DNA from: Triticum aestivum
Lineage: Eukaryota; Streptophyta; Magnoliopsida; Poales; Poaceae
Direction of reading: 5' to 3'
DNA: 64,000 nt
Assembly (NCBI RefSeq): GCF_018294505.1
Contig: NC_057807.1
Coordinates: 269,557,369-269,621,368 of the forward strand
Part shown: positions 23,291-35,265 of the stretch, piece after piece
Position numbering within the stretch: position 1 is the stretch's first letter
Layout of the letters: each line of letters begins with the position of its first letter
Translations under genes and position numbers: made by a program
Notes under the pieces: generated by a model
What the model saw: the letters and a program-made list of their open reading frames with translations, nothing else
Databases searched by the model: none
What the model was told of the DNA's origin: nothing

Positions 23291-26167
23291 AATTCCTGCT
23301 CGTCCTCGAGTAGGTAAATGATAAAAAAGAATTTTTGATGCGGAGTGATACTTTGGCATAATTTCAATGTAAATCTTCTTAATTGTGATATGAATATTCA
23401 GATCCGAAAGATTCAAGACAAAAGTTCATATTGACATAAAAATAATAATACTTCAAGCATACTAATCAAAGCAATCATGTCTTCTCAAAATAACATGGCA
23501 AAAGAAAGTTCATCCCTACAAAATCATATAGTTAGGCTATGCTTCATTTTCGTCACACAAAGATGTTCCCAACTTCTATACCCCCGATGACAAGCCAAGC
23601 AATTGTTTCATACTTAAATAATCTCAAACTTTTTCAACCTTCACGCAATACATGAGCGTGAGCCATGGATATAGCACTATGGGTGGAATAGAATATGATG
23701 ATGGGGATTGTGTGGAGAAGACAAAAAAGGAGAAAGTCTCACATTGACGAGGATAATCAACGGGCTATGGAGATGCCCATCAATTGATGTCAACATGAGG
23801 AGTAGGGATTGCCATGCAACGGATGCACTAGAGCTATGAATGCTCAACAAAAGAAAACTAGTGGGTGTGCATCCAACTCGCTTGCTCATGAAGACCTAGG
23901 GCATTTGAGGAAGCCCATCGTAGGAATATACAAGCCAAGTTCTATAATGAAAAATTCCCACTAGTATAAAAAGACAACTTATGAGACTCACTACATGAAG
24001 AACAAGGTGCTACTTTGAAGCACAATATATATATGAGACTCACTACATGAAGAACAAGGTGCTACTTTGAAGCACAAGTGTGGAAAAAGAGATAGTAGCA
24101 TTGCCCTTTTTTTTTTTCTTTTTTCTTTTTTTTTTTGGGCCTTTCTTTTTTTGCCTTTCTTTTTTTCTTTTTTTTTTGGGTTATGCTCTAATAATGATGA
24201 TCATCACACTTCTATTGATTACAACATAAGGATTACAACTCAAAACTTAGAACAAGATATGACTCTATATGAATGCCTCCGGCGGTGTACCGGGATGGTG
24301 CAATGAATCAAGAGTGACATGTATGAAAAATAATGCATGGTGGCTTTGCCACAAATACGATGTCAACTACATGATCATGCAATGGCAATATGACAAAAGT
24401 AATGTATGTCATGATTATGATGATGGAAGTTGCATGGCAATATATCTCGGAATGGCTATGGAAATGCCATGATAGGTAGGTATGGTGGCTGTTTTGAGGA
24501 AGATATAAGGAGGTTTATGTGTGATAGAGCGTATCGTATCACGGGGTTTGGATGCACCGGCGAAGTTTGCACCAACTCTCAAGGTGAGAAAGGGCAATGC
24601 ACGGTACCGAAGAGGCTAGCAAAGGCGGAAAGGTGAGAGTGCGTATAATCCATGGACTCAACATTAGTCAAAAGAACTCATATACTTATTGCAAAAATTT
24701 AGAAGTCATCAAAAATCAAGTACTACGCGCATGCTCCTAGGGGGATAGATTGGTAGGAAAAGACCATCGCTCGTCCCCGACCGCCACTCATAAGGATGCA
24801 CAAGCCAGGTACACTTCATGTTTCAAATTTGTTACACAACTTTAACCATACGTGCATGCTACGGGACTTGCAAACTTCAACACAAGCATTTCTCAAATTC
24901 ATAATCACCCAACTAGCACGACTTTGATATTATCACCTCCATATCTCAAAACAATTATCAAGCATCAAACTTATCTTAGTATTCAATTCACTCAAAAGAA
25001 AGTTTCACATATCTTGAATACCAAGTATATTAACATTAAGCAAATTACCATGCTATTAACGACTCTCAAAATAATCTAAGTGAAGCATGAGAGATCAATA
25101 GTTTCTTTAAAACAAATCCACCACCATGCTCTAAAAGATCTAAGTGAAGCACTAGAGCAAAAATTATCACGCTCAAAAGATATAAGTGAAGCACTATGAG
25201 CAAAACTATCAAGCTCAAAAGATATAAGTGAAGCACATAGAGTATTCTAACAAATTCCAATTCATGTATGGCTCTCTCAAAAGGTGTGTACAGCAAGGAT
25301 GATTGTGGTAAACTAACAAGCAAAGACGCAAATAATACAAGACGCTCCAAGCAAAACACATATCATGTGGTGAATAAAAATATAGCTCCAAGTAAATTAC
25401 CGATGGAAGTGGACGAAAGAGGGGATGCCTTCCGGGGCATCCCCAAGCTTTGACTTTTTGGTGTCCTTGGATTATCTTGGGGGTGCCATGGGCATCCCCA
25501 AGCTTAGGCTCTTGCCACTCCTTGTTCCATAATCCATCAAAAGAATTCACCCAAAACTTGAAAACTTCACAACACAAAACTCAATAGAAATCTCGTGAGC
25601 TCCGTTAGAGAAAGAAAACAAAAGACTACTTCAAGGTACTGTAATGAACTCATTCTTTATTTATATTGGTGTTAAACCTACTGTATTCCAACTTCTCTAT
25701 GGATTATAAACTATTTTACTAGCCATAGATTCATCAAAATAAGCAAACAACACACGCAAAACAGAATCTGTCAAAAACAGAACAGTCTGTAGCAATCTGT
25801 AACTAACGCAAACTTCTGGAACTCTAAAAATTCTACCAAAATAGGAAGTCCTGGAAAATTTGTTTATTGAACAGCAGCAAAAAGAATCAACGCAAAAGCA
25901 CGTTCTGTGATTTAACAAAATTATATTCGTGCGTGCAAAGTTTCTGTTTTTCAGCAGAATCAAATCAACTATCATCGTAGGTTATCCTATAGGTTCTACT
26001 TGGCACAAACACTAATTAAAAGATAAAACCACATCCAAACAGAAGGCTAGATGGATTATTTATTCCTAAACAGAAGCAAAAACAAAAAACACAAAATAAA
26101 ATTGGGTTGCCTCCCAACAAGCGCTATCGTTTAACGCCCCTAGCTAGGCATAAAAGCAAGGATAGAT
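23276..26167 (-). other. Non-coding 3' half of internal region 1
   Basis: About 2.9 kb lies between protease and the 3' LTR, where pol would sit in an autonomous relative. It holds a 52-bp tandem duplication at 23981-24078, a long T-rich tract at about 24107-24179, tandem CTCAAAAGATATAAGTGAAG units at about 25130-25240, and two extra copies of the polypurine-tract 15-mer at 25436-25450 and 25491-25505. No coding sequence is recognised. Confidence 0.7.
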
Positions 26168-28243
26168 CTAGGTATTGCCATCTTTGGTAGGCAATCCATA
26201 AGTGGCTCTCATGATAGATTCATATGGTAATTTTATTTTCTTTCTAGGGAAGTGTTCCATGCCCTTCTTTAAGGGAAATTGGAATCTAATATTCCCTTCC
26301 TTCATATCAATAATTGCACCAATCGTTCTAAGGAAAGGTCTACCAAGAATAATAGGACATGAAGGATTGCAATCTATATCAAGAACGATAAAATCTACGG
26401 GCACATAATTCCTATTTGCAACAATAAGAACATCATTAATTCTTCCCATAGGCTTTTTAATAGTGGAATCCGCAAGATGCAAGTTTAGAGAGCAATCATC
26501 AAAATCACGGAAATCTAGCAAATCACACAAAGTTTTGGGAATAGTAGAGACACTAGCACCCAAATCACACAAAGCATGAAACTCATAATCTTTAATTTTA
26601 ATTTTAATAGTAGGTTCCCACTCATCATAGAGTTTTCTAGGGATAGAAACTTTCAACTCAAGTTTTTCTTCATAAGATTGCATCAAGGCATCAACAATGT
26701 GTTCGGTAAAGGCCTTATTTTGACTATAAGCATGAGGAGAATCTAGCACGGATTGCAACAAGGAAATACAACCAATCAAAGAGCAATTTTCATAATTAAA
26801 TTCCTTGAGATCCAAAATAGTGGGTTTAGCAACATCTAGGTTTTTATTTCTTTCAATCCCACTTTCATCAATTTCATCATCAAGATCTAGAAACTCCGAA
26901 TTCTTAGAACGCCTTCTAGGTAAAGGAAGATCATATTCAGTTTCATCAAGATTCATATTGCAAAACAAAGATTTAATGGGGGACACATCAATAACTTTTA
27001 GATCTTCATCTTGATTTTCATAGGAATTGGAAGAACACGCTTTAATAAAGGCATCTTTGGAAGCACGCATCCTAGCGGTTCTTTCTTTGCACTCATCAAT
27101 GGAAATTCTCATGGCTTTGAGAGACTCATTGATATCATGCTTAGGAGGAATAGATCTAAGCTTTAAAGAATCAATTTCAAGAGAAATTCTATCAACGTTC
27201 CTAGCCAAATCATCAACTTTAAGCAATTTCTCTTCAAGCAAAGCATTAAAATTCTTTTGTGAATTCATAAACTCTTTAACACTACTCTCAAATTCAGAGG
27301 GCATCTTATTAAAATTTCCATAAGAGTTGTTGTAGGAATTTCCATAATTATTAGAAGGATTACTAGGATAAGGCCTAGGATTAAAATTCCCTCTATACGC
27401 GTTGTTTCCAAAACTATTCCTACCAACAAAATTCACATCCATAGATTCATTATTATTCTCAATCAAAGTAGACAAAGGCATATCATTGGGATCAAGAGGA
27501 AGTATTTTTAGTAGCAAACATCTTCATAAGTTCATCCATCTTTTCACTCAAAACATTGATTTCTTCTATAGCATGCACTTTTTTACTAGAAGATCTTTCG
27601 GTGTGCCATTGAGAATAATTAGCCATAATATTATCAAGCAATTTGTAGCATCTCCTAACGTAATTTCCATAAACGTGCCTCCCGCGGCCGAATCTAAAAG
27701 ATTTCTAGAAGCAAAATTCAATCCGGCATAAAAATTTTGTATGATCATCCATAAATTCAAACCATGAGTAGGGCAATTGCGAAGCATCAATTTCATTCTT
27801 TCCCAAGATTGGGCAACATGCTCATGATCAAGTTGTTTAAAATTCATAATATCGTTCCTAAGAGTGATGATCTTAGCGGGAGGAAAATACTTAGAGATAA
27901 AAGCATCTTTGCACTTGTTCCAAGAATCAATACTATTTTTAGGCAAAGACGAAAACCAAACTTTAGCACGATCTCTAAGTGAAAACGGAAATAACTTCAA
28001 TTTGACAATATTGTTATCCGTATCTTTCTTCTTTTGCATATCACACAAATCAACAAAATTGTTTAGATGAGTAGCGGCATCTTCACTAGGAAGGCCGGCG
28101 AATTGATCTTTCATAACAAGATTCAGCAAAGCGGTATTGATTTCACAAGACTCATCATTATTAAGAGGAGCAATCGGAGTACTAAGGAAATCATTATTAT
28201 TGGTATTCGAGAAGTCACACAATTTGGTATTATCTTGCGCCAT
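26168..28243 (-). pseudogene. Athila-like gag-protease, unit 1, frameshifted
   Basis: The likely start is the ATG at 28243 (MAQDNTKLCDFSNTN). Gag text includes LFPFSLRDRAKVWFSSLP, SWNKCKDAFISKYFPPAKI and FYAGLNFASRNLLDSAAGG. The protease follows near 26300-26620: YEFHALCDLGASVSTIP (DLGA in place of DTGA) and PSCPIILGRPFLRTIGAIID. A 1-base loss near 27648 (after DAT) and a 1-base gain near 27501 break the frame relative to unit 2. The stop is at 26168, with no RT beyond it. Confidence 0.82.
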
Positions 28244-28450
28244 GGCAACAAGTAATCCAACACACAAGCAAACAGAAAGGCAACGGGAAAAGGCAAACGG
28301 GAAAGAGAGGAGGAGATTGGGAAAGAGAGGGCGAATAAAACGGCAAGGGTGAAGTGGGGGAGAGGAAAACGAGAGGCAAATGGCAAATAATGTAATGCGA
28401 GAGATAGGGATTGTGATGGGTACTTGGTATGGTTGACTTGCTTGCGTGAG

Positions 28451-28470
28451 CCTCCCCGGCAACGGCGCCA
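28451..28470 (-). other. Primer-binding site, unit 1
   Basis: The minus strand reads TGGCGCCGTTGCCGGGGAGG, 11 bases inside LTR B. This is the Athila-type primer site and it is intact here. Confidence 0.8.
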
Positions 28471-28481
28471 GAAATTCTTCT

Positions 28482-30053
28482 TGCTACCTCTTGAGCACTG
28501 CGTTGGATTTCCCCGAAGAGGAGAGGATGATGCAGCAAAGTAGCGTAAGTATTTCCCTCAGTTTTTGAGAACCAAGGTATCAATCCAGTAGGAGACCACG
28601 CACAAGTCCCTCGTACCTACACAAAACGATAGCTCCTCGCAACCAACGCGATTAGGGGTTGTCAATCCCTTCACGGTCACTTACGAGAGTGAGATCTGAT
28701 AGAGATGATAAATAATATTTTTGGTATTTTTGGTATATAGATGCAAAGTGAAAAGTAAAAGGCAAAGTAAAAACAAAGCAAGTAATAAAGTAATGGAGAT
28801 TGATATGATGAGAATAGACCCGGGGGCCATAGGTTTCACTAGTGGCTTCTCTCAAGAGCATAGATATTCTACGGTGGGTGAACAAATTACTGTTGAGCAA
28901 TTGACAGAATTGAGCATAGTTATGAGCATATCTAGGTATGATCATGTATATAGGCATCACGTCCGAGACAAGTAGATCGAAACGATTCTGCATCTACTAC
29001 TATTACTCCACTCATCGACCGCTATCCAGCATGCATCTAGAGTATTAAGTTAAAAACAGAGTAACGCCTTAAGCAAGATGACATGATGTAGAGGGATAAA
29101 TTCATGCAATATGATAAAAACCCCATCTTGTTATCCTCGATGGCAACAATACAATACGTGCCTTGCTGCCCCTTCTGTCACTGGGAAAGGACACCGCAAG
29201 ATTGAACCCAAAGCTAAGCACTTCTCCCATTGCAAGAACTACCAATCTAGTTGGCCAAACCAAAAGGATAATTCGAAGAGACTTGCAAAGATAACTCAAT
29301 CATACATAAAAGAATTCAGAGAAGATTCAAATATTGTTCATAGATAAGCTGGATCATAAACCCACAATTCATCGGTCTCAACAAACACACCGCAAAAAGA
29401 AGATTACATCGAATAGATCTCCACGAGAGAGGGGGAGAACATTGTATTGAGATCCAAAAAGAGAGAAGAAGCCATCTAGCTACTAGCTATGGACCCGAAG
29501 GTCTGAAGTAAACTACTCACACTTCATCGGAGGGGCTATGGTGTTGATGTAGAAGCCCTCCATGGTGGATGCCCCCTCCGGCGGAGCTCCGGAACAGGCC
29601 CCAAGATGGGATCTCGTGGATACAGAAGGTTGCGGCGGTGGAATTAGGTTTTTGGCTCCTGTTCTGATCGTTTGGGGATACGTAGGTATATATAGGAGGA
29701 AGGAGTACGTCGGTGGAGCAACAGGGGGGCCACGAGGTAGGGGGCGTGCCCAGGGGGCGCCCCCCACCCTCGTGACCGCCTCTTTGTTCCTTGGAGCAGG
29801 GTCCAAGTCTCCTGGATCACGTTCGGTGAGAAAATCACGTTCCCGAAGGTTTCATTCCGTTTGGACTCCGTTTGATATTCCGTTTCTTCGAAACACTGAA
29901 ATAGGCAAAAAACAGCAATTCTGGGCTGGGCCTCCGGTTAATAGGTTAGTCCCAAAATAATATAAAAGTGGAAAATAAAGCCCAATATAGTCCAAAACAG
30001 TAGATAAAGTAGCATGGAGCAATCAAAATTATAGATACGTTGGAGACGTATCA
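28482..30053 (-). repeat. LTR B of the Athila-like array (shared middle LTR)
   Basis: It is the 5' LTR of unit 1 and the 3' LTR of unit 2: a primer site lies on its left and a polypurine tract on its right. It has no target duplication of its own (left flank TTTCTTCTT-like primer-site spacer, right flank GGCATCC). Confidence 0.92.
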
Positions 30054-32949
30054 GGCATCCCCAAGCTTAATTCCTGCTCGTCCTCGAGTAGGTAAATGAT
30101 AAAAAAGAATTTTTGATGCGGAGTGATACTTTGGCATAATTTCAATGTAAATCTTCTTAATTGTGATATGAATATTCAGATCCGAAAGATTCAAGACAAA
30201 AGTTCATATTGACATAAAAATAATAATACTTCAAGCATACTAATCAAAGCAATCATGTCTTCTCAAAATAACATGGCAAAAGAAAGTTCATCCCTACAAA
30301 ATCATATAGTTAGGCTATGCTTCATTTTCGTCACACAAAGATGTTCCCAACTTCTATACCCCCGATGACAAGCCAAGCAATTGTTTCATACTTAAATAAT
30401 CTCAAACTTTTTCAACCTTCACGCAATACATGAGCGTGAGCCATGGATATAGCACTATGGGTGGAATAGAATATGATGATGGGGATTGTGTGGAGAAGAC
30501 AAAAAAGGAGAAAGTCTCACATTGACGAGGCTAATCAACGGGCTATGGAGATGCCCATCAATTGATGTCAACATGAGGAGTAGGGATTGCCATGCAACGG
30601 ATGCACTAGAACTATGAATGCTCAACAAAAGAAAACTAGTGGGTGTGCATCCAACTCGCTTGCTCATGAAGACCTAGGGCATTTGAGGAAGCCCATCGTA
30701 GGAATATACAAGCCAAGTTCTATAATGAAAGATTCCCACTAGTATAAAAAGACAACTTATGAGACTCACTACATGAAGAACAAGGTGCTACTTTGAAGCA
30801 CAATATATGAGACTCACTACATGAAGAACAAGGTGCTACTTTGAAGCACAAATGTGGAAAAGAGATAGTAGCATTGCCCTTTTTTCTTTTTCTTTTCTTT
30901 TTTCTCTTTTTTTTATTTTTTTGGGCCTTTCTTTTTTTTTGCCTTTCTTTTTTTTTTTTTTTCTTTTTGGGAACAATGATGATCATCACACTTCTATTGA
31001 TTACAACATAAGGATTACAACTCAAAACTTAGAACAAGATATGACTCCGTATGAATGCCTCCGGCGGTGTACCGGGATGGTGCAATGAATCAAGAGTGAC
31101 ATGTATGAAAAATAATGCATGGTGGCTTTGCCACAAATACGATGTCAACTACATGATCATGCAATGGCAATATGACAAAAGTAATGTATGTCATGATGAT
31201 GATGATGAAAGTTGCATGGCAATATATCTCGGAATGGCTATGGAAATGCCATGATAGGTAGGTATGGTGGCTGTTTTAAGGAAGATATAAGGAGGTTTAT
31301 GTGTGATAGAGCGTATCGTATCACGGGGTTTGGATGCACCGGCGAAGTTTGCACCAACTCTCAAGGTGAGAAATGGCAATGCACGATACCGAAGAGGCTA
31401 GCAAAGGCGGAAAGGTGAGAGTGCGTATAATCCATGGACTCAACATTAGCCAAAAGAACTCATATACTTATTGCAAAAAATTTAGAAGTCATCAAAAATC
31501 AAGTACTACGCGCATGCTCCTAGGGGGATAGATTGGTAGGAAAAGACCATCGCTCGTCCCCGACCGCCACTCATAAGGATGCACAAGCCATGTACACTTC
31601 ATGTTTCAAATTTGTTACACAACTTTAACCATACGTGCATGCTACGGGACTTGCAAACTTCAACACAAGCATTTCTCAAATTCATAATCACCCAACTAGC
31701 ACGACTTTGATATTATCACCTCCATATCTCAAAACAATTATCAAGCATCAAACTTATCTTAGTATTCAATTCACTCAAAAGAAAGTTTCACATATCTTGA
31801 ATACCAAGTATATTAACATTAAGCAAATTACCATGCTATTAACGACTCTCAAAATAATCTAAGTGAAGCATGAGAGATCAATAGTTTCTTTAAAACAAAT
31901 CCACCACCATGCTCTAAAAGATCTAAGTGAAGCACTAGAGCAAAAATTATCACGCTCAAAAGATATAAGTGAAGTACTATGAGCAAAACTATCAAGCTCA
32001 AAAGATATAAGTGAAGCACATAGAGTATTCTAACAAATTCCAATTCATGTATGGCTCTCTCAAAAGATGTGTACAGCAAGGATGATTGTGGTAAACTAAC
32101 AAGCAAAGACGCAAATAATACAAGACGCTCCAAGCAAAACACATATCATGTGGTGAATAAAAATATAGCTCCAAGTAAATTACCGATGGAAGTGGACGAA
32201 AGAGGGGATGCCTTCCGGGGCATCCTCAAGCTTTGACTTTTTGGTGTCCTTGGATTATCTTGGGGGTGCCATGGGCATACCCAAGCTTAGGCTCTTGCCA
32301 CTCCTTGTTCCATAATCCATCAAAAGAATTCACCCAAAACTTGAAAACTTCATAACACAAAACTCAATAGAAATCTTGTGAGCTCTGTTAGAGAAAGAAA
32401 ACAAAAGACTACTTCAAGGTACTGTAATGAACTCATTCTTTATTTATATTGGTGTTAAACCTACTGTATTCCAATTTCTCTATGGATTATAAACTATTTT
32501 ACTAGCCATAGATTCATCAAAATAAGCAAACAACACACGCAAAACAGAATCTGTCAAAAACAGAACAGTCTGTAGCAATCTGTAACTAACGCAAACTTCT
32601 GGAACACTAAAAATTCTACCAAAATAGGAAGTCCTGGAAAATTTGTTTATTGAACAGCAGAAAAACGAATCAACGCAAAAGCACGTTTCTGTGATTTAAC
32701 AAAATTATATTCGTGTGTGCAAAGTTTCTGTTTTTCAGCAGAATCAAATCAACTATCATCGTAGGTTATCCTATAGGTTCTACTTGGCACAAACACTAAT
32801 TAAAAGATAAAACCACATCCAAACAGAAGCTAGATGGATTATTTATTCCTAAACAGAAGCAAAAACAAAAAACACAAATAAAATTGGGTTGCCTCCCAAC
32901 AAGCGCTATCGTTTAACGCCCCTAACTAGGAATAAAAGCAAGGATAGAT
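30054..32949 (-). other. Non-coding 3' half of internal region 2
   Basis: It is nearly identical to 23276-26167, with the same T-rich tract (about 30888-30966) and tandem units. The local duplication has a 48-bp period here against 52, because an AT run is shorter. The two internal polypurine-like 15-mers each carry one change (near 32219 and 32271). No coding sequence is seen. Confidence 0.7.
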
Positions 32950-35026
32950 CTAGGTATTGCCATCTTTGGTAGGCAATCCATAAGTGGCTCTCATGATAGA
33001 TTCATATGGTAATTTTATTTTCTTTCTAGGGAAGTGTTCCATGCCCTTCTTTAAGGGAAATTGGAATCTAATATTCTCTTCCTTCATATCAATAATTGCA
33101 CCAATCATTCTAAGGAAAGGTCTACCAAGAATAATAGGACATGAAGGATTGCAATCTATATCAAGAACGATAAAATCTACGGGCACATAATTCCTATTTG
33201 CAACAATAAGAACATCATTAATTCTTCCCATAGGCTTTTTAATAGTGGAATCCGCAAGATGCAAGTTTAGAGAGCAATCATCAAAATCACGGAAATCTAG
33301 CAAATCACACAAAGTTTTGGGAATAGTAGAGACACTAGCACCCAAATCACACAAAGCATGAAACTCATAATCTTTAATTTTAATTTTAATAGTAGGTTCC
33401 CACTCATCATAGAGTTTTCTAGGGATAGAAACTTTCAACTCAAGTTTTTCTTCATAAGATTGCATCAAGGCATCAACAATGTGTTCGGTAAAGGCCTTAT
33501 TTTGACTATAAGCATGAGGAGAATCTAGCACGGATTGCAACAAGGAAATACAACCAATCAAAGAGCAATTTTCATAATTAAATTCCTTGAGATCCAAAAT
33601 AGTGGGTTTAGCAACATCTAGGTTTTTATTTCTTTCAATCCCACTTTCATCAATTTCATCATCAAGATCTAGAAACTCCGAATTCTTAGAACGCCTTCTA
33701 GGTAAAGGAAGATCATATTCAGTTTCATCAAGATTCATATTGCAAAACAAAGATTTAATGGGGGACACATCAATAACTTTTAGATCTTCATCTTGATTTT
33801 CATAGGAATTGGAAGAACACGCTTTAATAAAGGCATCTTTGGAAGCACGCATCCTAGCGGTTCTTTCTTTGCACTCATCAATGGAAATTCTCATGGCTTT
33901 GAGAGACTCATTGATATCATGCTTAGGAGGAATAGATCTAAGCTTTAAAGAATCAATTTCAAGAGAAATTCTATCAACGTTCCTAGCCAAATCATCAACT
34001 TTAAGCAATTTCTCTTCAAGCAAAGCATTAAAATTCTTTTGTGAATTCATAAACTCTTTAACACTACTCTCAAATTCAGAGGGCATCTTATTAAAATTTC
34101 CATAAGAGTTGTTGTAGGAATTTCCATAATTATTAGAAGGATTACTAGGATAAGGGCCTAGGATTAAAATTCCCTCTATACGCGTTGTTTCCAAAACTAT
34201 TCCTACCAACAAACTTCACATCCATAGATTCATTATTATTCTCAATCAAAGTAGACAAAGGCATATCATTGGGATCAAGAGGAGTATTTTTAGTAGCAAA
34301 CATCTTCATAAGTTCATCCATCTTTTCACTCAAAACATTGATTTCTTCTATAGCATGCACTTTTTTACTAGAAGATCTTTCGGTGTGCCATTGAGAATAA
34401 TTAGCCATAATATTATCAAGAAATTTGGTAGCATCTCCTAACGTAATTTCCATAAACGTGCCTCTCGCAGCCGAATCTAAAAGATTTCTAGAAGCAAAAT
34501 TCAATCCGGCATAAAAAATTTGTATGATCATCCATAAATTCAAACCATGAGTAGGGCAATTGCGAAGCATCAATTTCATTCTTTACCAAGATTGGGCAAC
34601 ATGCTCATGATCAAGTTGTTTAAAATTCATAATATCGTTCCTAAGAGTGATGATCTTAGCGGGAGGAAAATACTTAGAGATAAAAGCATCTTTGCACTTG
34701 TTCCAAGAATCAATACTATTTTTAGGCAAAGACGAAAACCAAACTTTAGCACGATCTCTAAGTGAAAACGGAAATAACTTCAATTTGACAATATTGTTAT
34801 CCGTATCTTTCTTCTTTTGTATATCGCACAAATCAACAAAATTGTTTAGATGAGTAGCGGCATCTTCACTAGGAAGACTGGCGAATTGATCTTTCATAAC
34901 AAGATTCAACAAAGCGGTATTGATTTCACAAGACTCATCATTATTAAGAGGAGCAATCGGAGTACTAAGAAAATCATTATTATTGGTATTCGAGAAGTCA
35001 CACAATTTGGTATTATCTTGCGCCAT
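32950..35026 (-). pseudogene. Athila-like gag-protease, unit 2, stop and frameshift
   Basis: It shares the architecture of unit 1 with a start at 35026. An in-frame stop follows AQSW near 34580, where unit 1 has a glutamate codon. A 1-base gain near 34155 shifts the frame after NPRP. The two breaks of unit 1 are not present here, so each copy was inactivated separately. Protease motifs DLGAS and ILGRPFL are retained. Confidence 0.82.
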
Positions 35027-35234
35027 GGCAACAGGTAATCCAACACACAAGCAAACAAAAAGGCAACGGGAAAAAGGCAAACGGGAAAGAGAGGAGGAGA
35101 TTGGGAAAGAGAGGGCAAATAAAACGGCAAGGGTGAAGTGGGGGAGAGGAAAACGAGAGGCAAATGGCAAATAATGTAATGCGAGAGATAGGGATTTTGA
35201 CGGGTACTTGGTATGGTTGACTTGCTTGCGTGAG

Positions 35235-35254
35235 CCTCCCCGACAATGGTGCCA
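35235..35254 (-). other. Primer-binding site, unit 2, mutated
   Basis: The minus strand reads TGGCACCATTGTCGGGGAGG, three transitions away from the unit 1 site. All three are of the kind produced by deamination of methylated cytosine (two CpG and one CHG context). Confidence 0.7.
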
Positions 35255-35265
35255 GAAATTCTTCT

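Noticed and set aside
30720..31025. Lysine-rich minus-strand frame
   Set aside because: It is the reading of the T-rich tract inside the Athila-like internal region.
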